A DNA stretch of 35,490 nucleotides. It comes from Thermoprotei archaeon. GTDB taxonomy: Archaea > Thermoproteota > Thermoprotei > Thermofilales > B20-G17. The position numbers were made by a program, and so were the translations under genes. How positions within the stretch are numbered: position 1 is the stretch's first letter; each line of letters opens with the position of its first letter. The stretch covers positions 1 to 35,490 of the forward strand of contig QMRH01000018.1 of assembly GCA_003650675.1 (NCBI GenBank). Reading direction: 5' to 3'. Below the pieces are notes generated by a model. The model had not been told where the DNA came from and searched no databases. It saw only the letters and a list, made by a program, of their open reading frames with translations. This document shows positions 1-8,412 of this stretch, piece by piece.

Positions 1-1664
1 GTAAATGTTCCGTCTTCCTCTAGCTTCACTTCAGCCCTAAAGTTATTTGCTTTGACTGTGAATTCGATTTCACCTTCACCAGCGGTCTTCCATTTTTCAG
101 CGTATATGGGTAGAATAGGGAGAATGTCTTCGCCGTGGAATAGAAGGGTGCCTATAAAAGAGTGCTTAAAAACAAGTTTGAGCTTCACTTTGGAAATCCT
201 TTCTACGAGACATTGTATTTTAGGGACCGTCTCTCTGGCATCTATCTCCTTTTTAAGTAATCTCTTTTGGTCTCCTGGAATCTTCTTCCATCTCCATAAA
301 TGGTATTTAAGCCACTCCTCTTCTAGGTTTAAGCGTTTCTTGAACCTCCGGAGATAATTTTCCCAGCTTGTCCATAAATCAGGGTGTTTTGCCGCGACAA
401 GCTCGAATTCAGCTATTTCCGAAGCAGGGCATAGCCAGCATCCCAGCCTATCAAACCCTTCGTAATATAATTCATTCACCTTAACGTTCATTAAATATAG
501 GTATGCCCAAACCTCTAGTGCCGTCCACTCCTGTATAGGAGTTGTTGATATTATTCCTGGAAGCCATCGGTTAACCCAAACTGTCGGAGAAAATGCACGC
601 GCTATAGACTCATACTTTCGTTGCCCCACTATACTTAGTACAGGCTTTTCACCAAATCTCCTTCTAACAGCCTCTAGTATTGGTGCAAGCTTAACCACTT
701 TGCAGCACCATCTAAAATCTCTTGCAGGCGGACCGAAAACATCCAAGTATTTAAAAAACTTCCCATCTCCAGCTGCATATATTAACTCTAAACCATATTC
801 CTTAGCAAAGTTTTTAACGTATTCCACGGTCTCCGGAAGCTCAATCCCTGTATCGTTAAATAACACGGGTATTTTACCGAATGCTTTCAGTGAAATAAGG
901 AGTGTTACTAAACTGTCTTTTCCACCTGAAAAAGAGACAAATATTCTACTTGGAGGAATCCTATACTTCGCAGATACCCTTTTAAGATGCTCTATTGCAT
1001 GTTCCTCATTTTCCAGAATGTACGGCTTGTTCTCTTCTAGAAAACGATACCAAGAGTTGACTTTACCTAAACGAAAAAGACGCATCTTCTTCCATGACTT
1101 TAGTATCTTTATTCTACCTCCCCTGACGGCTAAACCTAAACCCTGATAAAGTCCATTACGTGTTTCCAAGGCAACATATTCACCGGCTTTAGGAGGCATA
1201 TTCGATTCGACTATATCATTTCTATGGACAATATACAATCTCTTTATTCGTGGGAGATCAACTATGGCATAAAATCCTATTTTGTCCTCGAGAATACGTG
1301 ACACCCCTGCATAAAGTGGTTTAAACCTCCACCTTAAACTATTTAAATCGAAGAAACGGTGCCCGATAACCTGCCCTTCGACGATTATTTCATCTGCAAG
1401 GTCAGGATAGGGTATCTTATTCAACAGAATTATTTCTTGATCTGGGGGCAGAAACTTATCAACGGATTTCTCGTCTCCAAAATATTCTACAATTACTTTT
1501 CTGATGAGCTTTAAATCCAAACCCATTGCTGGACGAAGGTCGCACGGAGGTGTGGCTTTAATTAAAATATTAACTCCATTCCCATGTTTTTCGCTGAAAA
1601 CCGGTATATTTTCATCTAGATTCCAGTATATTTTAGCGCTTATTTTACTTAATGCCCTGAACAT
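1..1664 (-). CDS. PAPS-reductase-like PP-loop protein (3' end beyond window)
   Basis: The reverse strand stays open from about 1670 to base 1, about 554 codons, with the C-terminus cut off by the window edge. The PP-loop SGGKDS lies near residues 246-251. It is followed by RWCCKVVK near 317, a GQRKYES segment, and GCWLCP near 408, the layout of PAPS reductase/adenylyl-hydrolase-fold enzymes (COG0175). About 240 residues precede the PP-loop, including a small beta-rich stretch (GVSRILEDKIGFYAIVDL) that resembles the PUA-type domain of archaeal members. The ATG at 1664 is preferred over one at 1670 because GGGAAGG sits 6 nt upstream. Such archaeal fusions need not reduce sulfate; a nucleotidyl or thiolation role is possible. 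No other sulfate-assimilation gene is nearby. The fold is secure, the reaction is not. Confidence 0.85.
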   Translation of the reverse strand, partial: MFRALSKISAKIYWNLDENIPVFSEKHGNGVNILIKATPPCDLRPAMGLDLKLIRKVIVEYFGDEKSVDKFLPPDQEIILLNKIPYPDLADEIIVEGQVIGHRFFDLNSLRWRFKPLYAGVSRILEDKIGFYAIVDLPRIKRLYIVHRNDIVESNMPPKAGEYVALETRNGLYQGLGLAVRGGRIKILKSWKKMRLFRLGKVNSWYRFLEENKPYILENEEHAIEHLKRVSAKYRIPPSRIFVSFSGGKDSLVTLLISLKAFGKIPVLFNDTGIELPETVEYVKNFAKEYGLELIYAAGDGKFFKYLDVFGPPARDFRWCCKVVKLAPILEAVRRRFGEKPVLSIVGQRKYESIARAFSPTVWVNRWLPGIISTTPIQEWTALEVWAYLYLMNVKVNELYYEGFDRLGCWLCPASEIAEFELVAAKHPDLWTSWENYLRRFKKRLNLEEEWLKYHLWRWKKIPGDQKRLLKKEIDARETVPKIQCLVERISKVKLKLVFKHSFIGTLLFHGEDILPILPIYAEKWKTAGEGEIEFTVKANNFRAEVKLEEDGTF

Positions 1665-1802
1665 AACCATCCTTCCCTAAAAGAGGCTCTCCGTCACAAG
1701 AACCCTTCTTCATCAATCAATGCGCGAAACCCCGATCATCGCCTTATGTGATGGTTTCAATCTTCAAGACACCAACAAGTATATATAGGTTTTTATGAAC
1801 AC

Positions 1803-1820
1803 TAGTGGTTGCCCGTGCAT
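1803..1820 (-). repeat. 18-bp repeat, copy 1
   Basis: The reverse strand reads ATGCACGGGCAACCACTA, identical to 29817-29834 on the plus strand. The match ends exactly at 18 bp on both sides, though AT-rich bases upstream (AAAATRAC...) are loosely similar. Both copies lie in non-coding DNA near opposite ends of the window and in inverse orientation. Confidence 0.6.
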
Positions 1821-1897
1821 CTAAATGTCATTTTATTAAATAAATGTTCAATGAAACGAGGATTTAACGTGCTTGGAGAGATTATTTTACACGTTTA

Positions 1898-1931
1898 AGA
1901 TATTATTTAGATAATATCTGGATAATATCTG
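1898..1931. promoter_or_regulatory. Palindrome plus tandem 11-bp repeat upstream of 1941
   Basis: AGATATTAT (1898-1906) and ATAATATCT (1911-1919) form a perfect 9-bp inverted repeat with a 4-nt loop. The right arm belongs to GATAATATCTG, which is repeated head to tail at 1910-1920 and 1921-1931. The second copy ends 9 nt before the ATG at 1941. This could be an operator, a transcript-start hairpin, or simple AT-rich sequence. Confidence 0.4.
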
Positions 1932-1940
1932 TGGGTTTCG

Positions 1941-2207
1941 ATGAAAAGCTCTAAAATGATTAAGGCGGTTATTAAAGGGATATCTAATTATGTTAAAATT
2001 TATTTATATATAAATTTATTTATATCACTTTATTCTATAGGTAAGGGCTATATTAATCCGATACGTGATTACTGGAAGATGATAAATTTTTCAATGCTAT
2101 TACTAAAAATCTCCGCTCCCGTTCTTTTAATATGCCTCGTCCTTGAAATGATAAATGCACTTAAATCGAGGAGAAAGCAGGTAATCTATAGAAAGGTTAT
2201 TTTCTAG
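1941..2207 (+). CDS. Small membrane protein, unknown
   Basis: The product is 88 aa with a basic N-terminus (MKSSKMIKAV) and two hydrophobic stretches, roughly residues 18-36 and 49-68. A basic tail (KSRRKQVIYRKVIF) follows. It is probably a two-helix inner-membrane protein. It lies 25 bp upstream of the DUF1512 gene, which also starts with a membrane helix, so the two may be co-transcribed and may act together. No family is recognised. The upstream GTGGG is a weak ribosome site. Confidence 0.5.
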   Translation: MKSSKMIKAVIKGISNYVKIYLYINLFISLYSIGKGYINPIRDYWKMINFSMLLLKISAPVLLICLVLEMINALKSRRKQVIYRKVIF

Positions 2208-2232
2208 ACCATTTTTTCGGAAAAAGATAAAA

Positions 2233-3393
2233 ATGTTGTTTTATTTTTTCTCGCTTGTAGTATGTGTGGTGTGTCTCATGGATGGCGGAACATTCTATGA
2301 TTTCATAATGTGGTTCATATTTTTAACATTCTTCGCCTACATTACGAGAGAGTTAGAGATCTGGAGGATCATAAAAGACGTGGAACGCTACATTATTCTT
2401 TATAAAGGTATGAGAGATAAGGCGCTTTTAACGACATTAAATGCATTTAAAGAAGTAGCTGCACGCAGTAAAAGTAAATTGGATATAAAAACACTTGAAG
2501 ACCGTGTGATGAGTCTCGTAGAGTCCGTCCTCATAGAACCAGAGACCATGGATCCTTATGGAGTTGTATCGAAGCTAAAGCATATAGTTGTTACCGGCGA
2601 GGAAACTACCACACGGGAGGTTAGACGGTTAATACCTAGTGCCAGCGAAGTTGAAGTTGAGAATTTAAAAGACTTAATTGCGGCTTCACGTAGCATGAAC
2701 ATGGTTTACAAAGCCGTTGACCACATATACAGGCTTGGACGGAAATTCAAAAGTATTTGGCTTTTATATCAGCTTCAGGCTCTTCTACCATTTCTTACAG
2801 AGGAGATGAAATCCCTTGAAAGTTCGCTTGAAGCATTTACAAATGGTTTTCCCATAGGGGATAGTGCTGGACCCCTCCTAGCAGCCAAATTTATTAGAAA
2901 ACATGCAACGGAAATCCGTATAGAAGAACCGGCCAAAGAAACGATCGCCGTAGAGGTACCATTTAAAAACAGGAGAATAATTGTTGTAAAGGCTAAGGGT
3001 CCTAGCGGGGTAACAGGGCGTCTGGACGACGCCCTAGAAGAACTTCTTGTAAAAAGGAGATTGCCAGCAAAACTCATAATAACTGTAGACGCTGCATTGA
3101 AGTTTGAGGGCGAGAAAACAGGCACTATCGCCCAAGGAGTAGGCGTAGCCATAGGCGGTATGGGTGTAGAGAAATTTAACATAGAAAAAATTGCCACTGA
3201 GCTGGGTATACCCCTCTACGCTATTTTAATAAAAATGTCGGGAACTGATGCTCTAGCAATAATGTGTAAGGAAGTTTATGAAGCAGTAGATAAAGCTTTA
3301 CTCATAGTGGAAAGAATAATAGAAGAATATAGCGAGGAGGGGGATACAATAATATTAATAGGCGTGGGTAATACAGTTGGAATTTACCCTTAA
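2233..3393 (+). CDS. DUF1512 family protein
   Basis: The 386-aa product begins with a hydrophobic segment (about residues 1-36) followed by a long soluble part. The C-terminal third (GPSGVTGRLDDALEELL, AQGVGVAIGGMGVEK, and a final GVGNTVGIYP) matches my memory of the archaeal DUF1512 family, whose members are about 370 residues long. The function is unknown. The glycine-rich GVGVAIGGMGVEK stretch and a conserved Asp-rich segment suggest a ligand-binding or hydrolase fold, but this is inference. The protein is probably attached to the membrane by its N-terminal helices. The next gene starts 12 bp downstream, which suggests an operon. Confidence 0.75.
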   Translation: MLFYFFSLVVCVVCLMDGGTFYDFIMWFIFLTFFAYITRELEIWRIIKDVERYIILYKGMRDKALLTTLNAFKEVAARSKSKLDIKTLEDRVMSLVESVLIEPETMDPYGVVSKLKHIVVTGEETTTREVRRLIPSASEVEVENLKDLIAASRSMNMVYKAVDHIYRLGRKFKSIWLLYQLQALLPFLTEEMKSLESSLEAFTNGFPIGDSAGPLLAAKFIRKHATEIRIEEPAKETIAVEVPFKNRRIIVVKAKGPSGVTGRLDDALEELLVKRRLPAKLIITVDAALKFEGEKTGTIAQGVGVAIGGMGVEKFNIEKIATELGIPLYAILIKMSGTDALAIMCKEVYEAVDKALLIVERIIEEYSEEGDTIILIGVGNTVGIYP

Positions 3394-3405
3394 TCGGTGG
3401 GAAAA

Positions 3406-3801
3406 ATGACTGCAGATCTAAAGAAGAAACGTTTACAGGCATTAATCTTCTATACAGTACTCTTCATACTTTCCGTAATAGGTATTATAGTGACAACCTT
3501 CATAGGATTAACCTTGAATCCGGAGTCTCCCGAAGTACCCAATTTAATGGTCTTTCAAGCAATGATGTTCATACTCGCCTTTTTCACCGGTATGGAGGCC
3601 TGGAAGTATTATAATATTAAGATACCGGAAATACGGTTAATTGAATTGATAAAATGCTCTGGCTGTGGATACGTGGAAACGCGTATGCCGAAGAAAGGTG
3701 ACTATGTATTCAAAAAGGTCGGTAAATGTTTAAAGTGTGGTGGAGAACTTTATATTGAAAGCATTTTAAGGGAGGTTAAAAACGTTAAAGCCGGTAGATG
3801 A
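3406..3801 (+). CDS. Two-helix membrane protein with C-terminal zinc ribbon
   Basis: The ATG at 3406 is preferred to an in-frame GTG at 3397, because GGTGGG lies just upstream of the ATG and nothing resembling a ribosome site precedes the GTG. The product is 131 aa. Two hydrophobic segments (about residues 13-34 and 47-65) are followed by a cytoplasmic-looking tail with CSGCGY and CLKCGG, a two-CxxC zinc ribbon. It directly follows the DUF1512 gene and is likely part of the same membrane-associated unit. The family is not recognised beyond this architecture. Confidence 0.65.
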   Translation: MTADLKKKRLQALIFYTVLFILSVIGIIVTTFIGLTLNPESPEVPNLMVFQAMMFILAFFTGMEAWKYYNIKIPEIRLIELIKCSGCGYVETRMPKKGDYVFKKVGKCLKCGGELYIESILREVKNVKAGR

Positions 3802-3946
3802 GCCTCAGAAAGTTTTCAAACATAAAATGACGTTGTTACAGCTATATTGTTATGTTATGGGAGTATTTTCTAGGAAATTGAAAGGAATAATTCAATTTAT
3901 AAGTTGTTTGAGAAAAGACTGGTGCATTTAATTGGGAGGATTTCTT

Positions 3947-4717
3947 GTGTCTAGAAAAAATAGTGTTGAGGAAATAAAGGAGAAATATGGTTTTAAAACA
4001 ATAGAAGATCTCACGCTCGACGAATTATATGAAATAAAGGGGAGCATCGTTAGAAACCCCTATGGAAAAGCAATAGGATATATTCTAAAGATCATAGCAG
4101 ACCGCCGAAACAAGAGAGCGGAGAAGATAGTCATTAAAATACTTAGAGAGGAAGATGATTTAATTGTTAGAGAAAAAATAATTGAGGTACGTCCAAACAA
4201 CGTAGTTTTGCTGGAAGGATACCTCTTTTTAGTCAAAAATCTTAATGAATACTATGTAAATAAGATCATTAGGAAAGGTTTACCCAACGTTCTTTCAGAA
4301 ATAAACCTGGTGTCTACAAAGGAAGGTGTATCTCTTCCTGAGGTGCCTACAGGAGCAGGTAAAAACCTCGTGACAAAACACGAAACACAGATCATACAAA
4401 CCCCTGAGGTTCTAAAATCCTTTAGTACACAGGACACAGGCTACAGAAACCCTTTAAAAGAACTTAGAGTGAAGAACGTCGGATATAGTAGAGAAGACCG
4501 AGAAAGAATCGCAGAGACCCTAGAGACCCTCAAGGAAAAATATAGGAATCTGAGACTCCGTGCCCAAGACTTAACCCAAAAATGGTTTAAAGGTCTAGTG
4601 GAACTTGACGACTACATTGCAGAAAAGGAAAGGATTTTGAAGGAAATTGATGAAGTAAAGAGACTTATAGCCGGATTCACTGGAGATTTTTCATATTACC
4701 ATAGCAACCTACAGTAA
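3947..4717 (+). CDS. Helical protein with C-terminal coiled coil, unknown
   Basis: The GTG at 3947 is chosen because GGGAGGA ends 6 nt upstream; an in-frame TTG at 3932 overlaps that ribosome site. The product is about 256 aa. The N-terminal half is helical with pairs resembling HEAT repeats (KAIGYILKIIADRRNK, EKIVIKILREEDD). A low-complexity linker follows (about residues 130-185). The last 70 residues (YSREDRERIAETLETL to EIDEVKRLIAGF) are a predicted coiled coil. No enzyme motif is seen. It is probably a scaffold or interaction protein. It stands alone, with about 130 bp of AT-rich DNA upstream. Confidence 0.55.
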   Translation: MSRKNSVEEIKEKYGFKTIEDLTLDELYEIKGSIVRNPYGKAIGYILKIIADRRNKRAEKIVIKILREEDDLIVREKIIEVRPNNVVLLEGYLFLVKNLNEYYVNKIIRKGLPNVLSEINLVSTKEGVSLPEVPTGAGKNLVTKHETQIIQTPEVLKSFSTQDTGYRNPLKELRVKNVGYSREDRERIAETLETLKEKYRNLRLRAQDLTQKWFKGLVELDDYIAEKERILKEIDEVKRLIAGFTGDFSYYHSNLQ

Positions 4718-4834
4718 TTTTAACGCATGTCACATTACAGTTTAAAATACTATTTTTTACAAGTCGCTGGTTAAATCTATTGGTTAACAAATTTCCAGAA
4801 GATTTTATTCGTTTAACGGGAGGACCCCACAAGG

Positions 4835-4844
4835 AATAAATATA
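4835..4844 (+). promoter_or_regulatory. TATA-like box upstream of cysS
   Basis: AATAAATATA precedes the GTG start at 4882 by about 38 bp. This would place transcription start near 4868 and give a short leader. It fits archaeal TATA spacing, but it is called by eye only. Confidence 0.4.
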
Positions 4845-4881
4845 AGTTTTCTCTCTACAATACTCCTGGTGTCTAAAGTTT

Positions 4882-6372
4882 GTGTTAAAGGTATCCGACA
4901 CCCTGAAAAACACAAAAAGAGAATTCAAACCCTATGACAATAAAAATGTAAAAATATATGTTTGTGGGCCAACCGTATATGATAATACACATGTAGGTCA
5001 TGCGCGAACATATCTCGCCTTCGATGTCATTGTAAGATACCTTAGATACAAAGGATATAAAGTAAAATATGTTGTAAACATTACTGACATAGACGACAAA
5101 ATAATAAATAAAGCCAATAGGCTTGGCGTCTCCTACCGAGAGATAGCTAGTAAGTACGAGAGAGATTTCTTTGAGTGCCTCAGAAGACTCAATATTGCAC
5201 CTGCAGACTATTATCCACGTGCCACAGAACACATCGAAGATATGATAAAAATAATCACACGCCTTATTGAGAAAGGCTATGCGTATGTAGTTGACGGCGA
5301 TGTATACTTTAATGTACCCAAGTATACAGATTATGGAAAGCTATCAAAACAAAAGATCGAGAAACTTATTGCAGGGGCGAGAGTCGAAGTCAATTCGAAC
5401 AAAAGAAACCCCCTCGACTTTGCTTTATGGAAGAAGGCCAAACCTAAGGAACCTTCATGGCCTAGCCCATGGGGGCCGGGAAGGCCAGGATGGCATATAG
5501 AGTGTACTGCTATGTCTGTTAAATATTTGGGTGAACAAATAGATATACACGGGGGAGGAGCCGACCTAATCTTCCCTCACCATGAAAACGAGCTTGCACA
5601 AACCGAGGCATTTACCGGTAAAAAACCATTTGTCAAGTATTGGCTTCATACAGGGCTGCTTCAAATCCAAGGAGAGAAGATGTCGAAATCCTTAGGAAAT
5701 ATTGTTACAGTAAAAGAATTCCTCTCCAAGTATCAACCAGACGTGCTTAGATACCTTGTATTGTCGTCTCATTATAGAAGTCCAATTAACCTTTCCGAGA
5801 AAAAGGTAAAAGAATGCCGAGAAGCTGTAGAGCGCTTACATATGTTTATGGAAAAAACCCGTTTATTAACCTATAATGTAAGGGAGGAAGTTGATCCTAG
5901 TATACTTGATGAAACTTCTCGTCAACTGTATTTAGAAGCCTTGAAAACTGTCCAAAAATTTGAAAACTCCATGGACAATGATTTCCATACACCAGGAGCT
6001 TTAGCCGCAATCTTTGAACTTGTGGGAAAAGTTGAGCCATTATTATATAAACCGAAAATCGCCATCGATCCCAAGGTACTAAAAGTGATTTACGATATAA
6101 TGGATAAGCTACTTCGAAAAACCCTTGGATTCATTTTGCCGAAAGTATTTCCAAACTACATAACTGTGGTTATTGAAGCGTTGCTTAAAGCAAGAGAAGA
6201 GTTCAGGCATCAGAAAAAATGGAAGATGGCAGACTATATTAGAGATAGCCTTAGAAAAATAGGAATAATAGTAGAGGATACTGCTGAAGGACCGGTTTGG
6301 AAGATAAGTAGCGAGAAGCTTAGGGAAGCCTATTCTGCTTCGGCATCATCTTCATATTTTAGTATTTCATGA
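4882..6372 (+). CDS. cysS: Cysteinyl-tRNA synthetase
   Basis: This class I synthetase charges tRNA-Cys in the cytoplasm. Its 496 aa carry CGPTVYD (zinc ligand Cys28), the HIGH signature as HVGH (37-40), ITDIDDKI, the zinc-site pieces ECTAMS and HHENE, and KMSKS near residue 266. The C-terminal helical anticodon-binding part is present, and the length is normal for the family. The start is GTG (GTG TTA AAG); upstream sequence gives only a weak ribosome site, so a short leader may apply. Its 3' end overlaps, tail to tail, a small zinc-ribbon gene on the other strand by 43 bp. Having cysS suggests that direct charging is used here; the SepRS/SepCysS route was not seen in this window. Confidence 0.97.
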   Translation: MLKVSDTLKNTKREFKPYDNKNVKIYVCGPTVYDNTHVGHARTYLAFDVIVRYLRYKGYKVKYVVNITDIDDKIINKANRLGVSYREIASKYERDFFECLRRLNIAPADYYPRATEHIEDMIKIITRLIEKGYAYVVDGDVYFNVPKYTDYGKLSKQKIEKLIAGARVEVNSNKRNPLDFALWKKAKPKEPSWPSPWGPGRPGWHIECTAMSVKYLGEQIDIHGGGADLIFPHHENELAQTEAFTGKKPFVKYWLHTGLLQIQGEKMSKSLGNIVTVKEFLSKYQPDVLRYLVLSSHYRSPINLSEKKVKECREAVERLHMFMEKTRLLTYNVREEVDPSILDETSRQLYLEALKTVQKFENSMDNDFHTPGALAAIFELVGKVEPLLYKPKIAIDPKVLKVIYDIMDKLLRKTLGFILPKVFPNYITVVIEALLKAREEFRHQKKWKMADYIRDSLRKIGIIVEDTAEGPVWKISSEKLREAYSASASSSYFSIS

Positions 6373-6491
6373 AAAGTATTTTTTCTACACTTGGCACAAT
6401 AAACGTAGATTTGTTTTTCTTCACTAAGGTCATAGCCAACATATAATTTACGTATTTTACCACAATTTTTACACCTTAAAATCCATGGCAT
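6330..6491 (-). CDS. Small two-CxxC zinc-ribbon protein (53 aa)
   Basis: This short gene runs from an ATG at 6491 to a TAG at 6330. AGGTGA lies 7 nt before the ATG, a good ribosome site. The product starts MPWILRCKNCGK and continues to YCAKCRKNTFHEIL, a zinc ribbon with CxxC pairs about 24 residues apart, then an acidic tail. The fold resembles small archaeal Zn-ribbon proteins linked to transcription or ribosomes. The last 43 bp overlap the cysS 3' end on the opposite strand. A 20-codon leader ORF ends at its ribosome site. The function is unknown. Confidence 0.75.
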   Translation of the reverse strand: MPWILRCKNCGKIRKLYVGYDLSEEKQIYVYCAKCRKNTFHEILKYEDDAEAE

Positions 6492-6498
6492 GAAAATG

Positions 6499-6561
6499 TC
6501 ACCTGACAATCAGTGGCTGCTCGCTCATCTCATCTTTCGAGCTCGTCTCTTCCATCATCAT
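6499..6561 (-). CDS. Possible 20-aa leader ORF
   Basis: Three consecutive ATGs start a peptide that includes MSEQPLIVR and stops at 6499-6501. The stop TGA overlaps the AGGTGA ribosome site of the downstream zinc-ribbon gene. A TATA-like AAAAATTTAAG lies about 20-25 bp upstream of the first ATG, so transcription could be leaderless. It may be a translational leader or a chance ORF. Alternatively, its end is the true N-terminus of the zinc-ribbon protein, separated by a frameshift. Confidence 0.25.
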   Translation of the reverse strand: MMMEETSSKDEMSEQPLIVR

Positions 6562-6598
6562 CTATCTTCAAAATACGCTTAAATTTTTAAGTTTTCCC

Positions 6599-7492
6599 CT
6601 ACTTTTTAAGCTTCATTAGAAAATGCTCCGCTAGAAGCCGAGGAATATCTATACCAGTAGCTTTCATCAGCCCCTCGAAGTCCGGGCTACTATTTACTTC
6701 CAGTACATAGAACCTGCCATTTTCTTCGGCTATATCTACTCCAGCATACTCCAGATTCATCGCCTGCATCGACCTAATTGCGAGTTCCTCAACCTCCGGT
6801 TCGAGACTGGTCTTTACCCCTATAGCTCCTTGGGCTATGTTTGTTTTCCAGCATCCATTCGAGTATCGATACATGGAGGCCACAACTCTATCACCTATAA
6901 CAAACGCCCTTATGTCTCGTTGGGGTATATGCACGAATCTCTGTACAAGAGGAGGAATATTATTTTGTAGAAGAAGACTCGCGATCTGATAAAACACGTC
7001 TGGATCCTTTAAAAGCGTTGTACCGTATCCTCTTGAACCTGTTATCGGCTTCAAAACGAATTCCTTCAACCCTTTTTCTCTTAGAACCGTATAGAGGTAT
7101 TTTATATTCTCTGAGCTAAAAGTAAACGGAACTGGTATGCCTTTATGATAAAGCCTTACCAAAGTTTCAAGTTTGTTGCGTGATATTATTAAAAAGTCGA
7201 GCGGGTTCATTAAATAAGTTCCCTTTAGTTCTAGAAAACGAAGGAAAGCTATCCTCATGTAGAACTGCCCTATCGTTGAAATCATCCCCAATCCTCTTAC
7301 TATTCCCCCATCTAACTCGATCTCTTTATCTCCTATTTGTAGGGAAAAGCTTCCTTCGCCGACAGATAAACCGATAAACTGTAGAGGTAGGTACTTTACT
7401 TCCACCCCCTTATCCTTCAGTGCTCTTATTATTAAACGACTGCTTTTAGGGGGAACGGGGTAAACATTTATTACAGCCACTCTCAATACCAT
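6599..7492 (-). CDS. RimK-family ATP-grasp ligase
   Basis: The 297-aa protein has the order of RimK/LysX/MptN/CofF ATP-grasp ligases, which form glutamate-type amide bonds on proteins or cofactors. The N-terminal pre-ATP domain ends with SRNKLETLVRLYHKGIPVP. The ATP-binding lid is KPITGSRGYGTTLL. It is followed by QRFVHIPQRDIRAFVIGD and the metal-binding VLEVNSSPDFEG. Candidate substrates are a pterin or F420-type cofactor, or a ribosomal or carrier protein; the neighbours do not decide. The start is an ATG at 7492 without a strong ribosome site, so it may be leaderless. Length is normal for the family. Confidence 0.85.
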   Translation of the reverse strand: MVLRVAVINVYPVPPKSSRLIIRALKDKGVEVKYLPLQFIGLSVGEGSFSLQIGDKEIELDGGIVRGLGMISTIGQFYMRIAFLRFLELKGTYLMNPLDFLIISRNKLETLVRLYHKGIPVPFTFSSENIKYLYTVLREKGLKEFVLKPITGSRGYGTTLLKDPDVFYQIASLLLQNNIPPLVQRFVHIPQRDIRAFVIGDRVVASMYRYSNGCWKTNIAQGAIGVKTSLEPEVEELAIRSMQAMNLEYAGVDIAEENGRFYVLEVNSSPDFEGLMKATGIDIPRLLAEHFLMKLKK

Positions 7493-7629
7493 ATAGATCT
7501 CTATTATTAGATATCCTATGAATGCTTAAAATATGTTCACCGCTGGAAACTACATGTTCCACGGCTACAAAGCTTAATAATTTTAATAAACTAACTAAAC
7601 ATTGTTTTTAGATAAAATATGGAGGTAAA

Positions 7630-8403
7630 TTGGGGGACGATTTTATGCCTATTGAAAGAATAAAATCCGGAATACCTGGTTTAGACGAGATACTCCACGG
7701 TGGGATACCATTCAGAAATGTTATATTATTATCTGGGGGGCCTGGCACTGGCAAGAGTATTTTTGGTCAACAATTTCTGTATAGTGGTTTGACTTTAAGG
7801 GAGCCAGGTGTCCTAGTGGCATTGGAGGAACATCCAGCCCAAATTAGACGCAATATGGCCCAATTTGGCTGGGATGTAGCAGAATATGAGAAAAGAAACA
7901 TGTTCACAATCGTAGACGCCTTTACAGGCGGTATAGGCGAGTATGCTAAAAGAGAAAAATACGTCGTGAAAAGCGTAGATGATGTACGTGAACTTACAGA
8001 AATACTGAGGCAGGCTATCATAGATTTAAATGCAAAAAGAGTTGTCATAGATTCAGTCACGACACTTTATATAACTAGACCCGCTGTAGCACGCGGCGTG
8101 GTAATGCAATTAAAACGAGTTTTATCAGGTCTAGGTTGTACTTCTATACTCGTATCGCAGGTAAGCGTAACCGAAAGGGGCTTCGGTGGCCCTGGAGTAG
8201 AACATGCCGCAGACGGCATCATACGTTTAGATCTAGATGAAGTTGAGGGAGAATTGAGGAGAAGTATTCTAGTTTGGAAAATGCGAGGTACCAGCCATAG
8301 CATGAAAAGACACCCCTTCAAGATAACCGATAAAGGTATACTAATAGAATTCCATAAAGTGCTTAAATTGAAGGGAGGAGCATACTTAGAGATACAAGCC
8401 TAG
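7630..8403 (+). CDS. KaiC-like/RadA-type RecA-fold ATPase
   Basis: This is a single-domain archaeal KaiC homologue. It has [15 protein letters not shown], Walker A GGPGTGKS (residues 36-43), the catalytic Glu pair in LEEHP, Walker B RVVIDSVT, and a C-terminal [10 protein letters not shown] segment. Such proteins form ATPase rings; known relatives regulate signalling or repair rather than a clock. GGAGGT sits 3 nt before a TTG at 7630; an ATG at 7645 gives the more usual family start (MPIERIKSG), so the first five residues are uncertain. A TATA-like TTTAATAA lies near 7581. It heads an operon with the methyltransferase (9-bp gap) and the hydrolase. Confidence 0.9.
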   Translation: MGDDFMPIERIKSGIPGLDEILHGGIPFRNVILLSGGPGTGKSIFGQQFLYSGLTLREPGVLVALEEHPAQIRRNMAQFGWDVAEYEKRNMFTIVDAFTGGIGEYAKREKYVVKSVDDVRELTEILRQAIIDLNAKRVVIDSVTTLYITRPAVARGVVMQLKRVLSGLGCTSILVSQVSVTERGFGGPGVEHAADGIIRLDLDEVEGELRRSILVWKMRGTSHSMKRHPFKITDKGILIEFHKVLKLKGGAYLEIQA

Positions 8404-8412
8404 GAAACTGGA

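Larger units (their letters stand above)
1671..1940. other. Intergenic region between divergent genes
   Basis: This divergent spacer holds promoters for the PP-loop gene and for the small membrane-protein gene. It contains a TATA-like run (TATATATAG, about 1780-1788), one copy of an 18-bp repeat at 1803-1820, and an AT-rich palindrome with a tandem repeat at 1898-1931. No RNA gene or ORF of convincing quality was seen. Confidence 0.6.

Noticed and set aside
52-1146. Plus-strand ORFs of 101 and 148 codons at the left end
   Set aside because: They lie antisense to a continuous PP-loop protein with intact motifs, have atypical composition, and show no domain.
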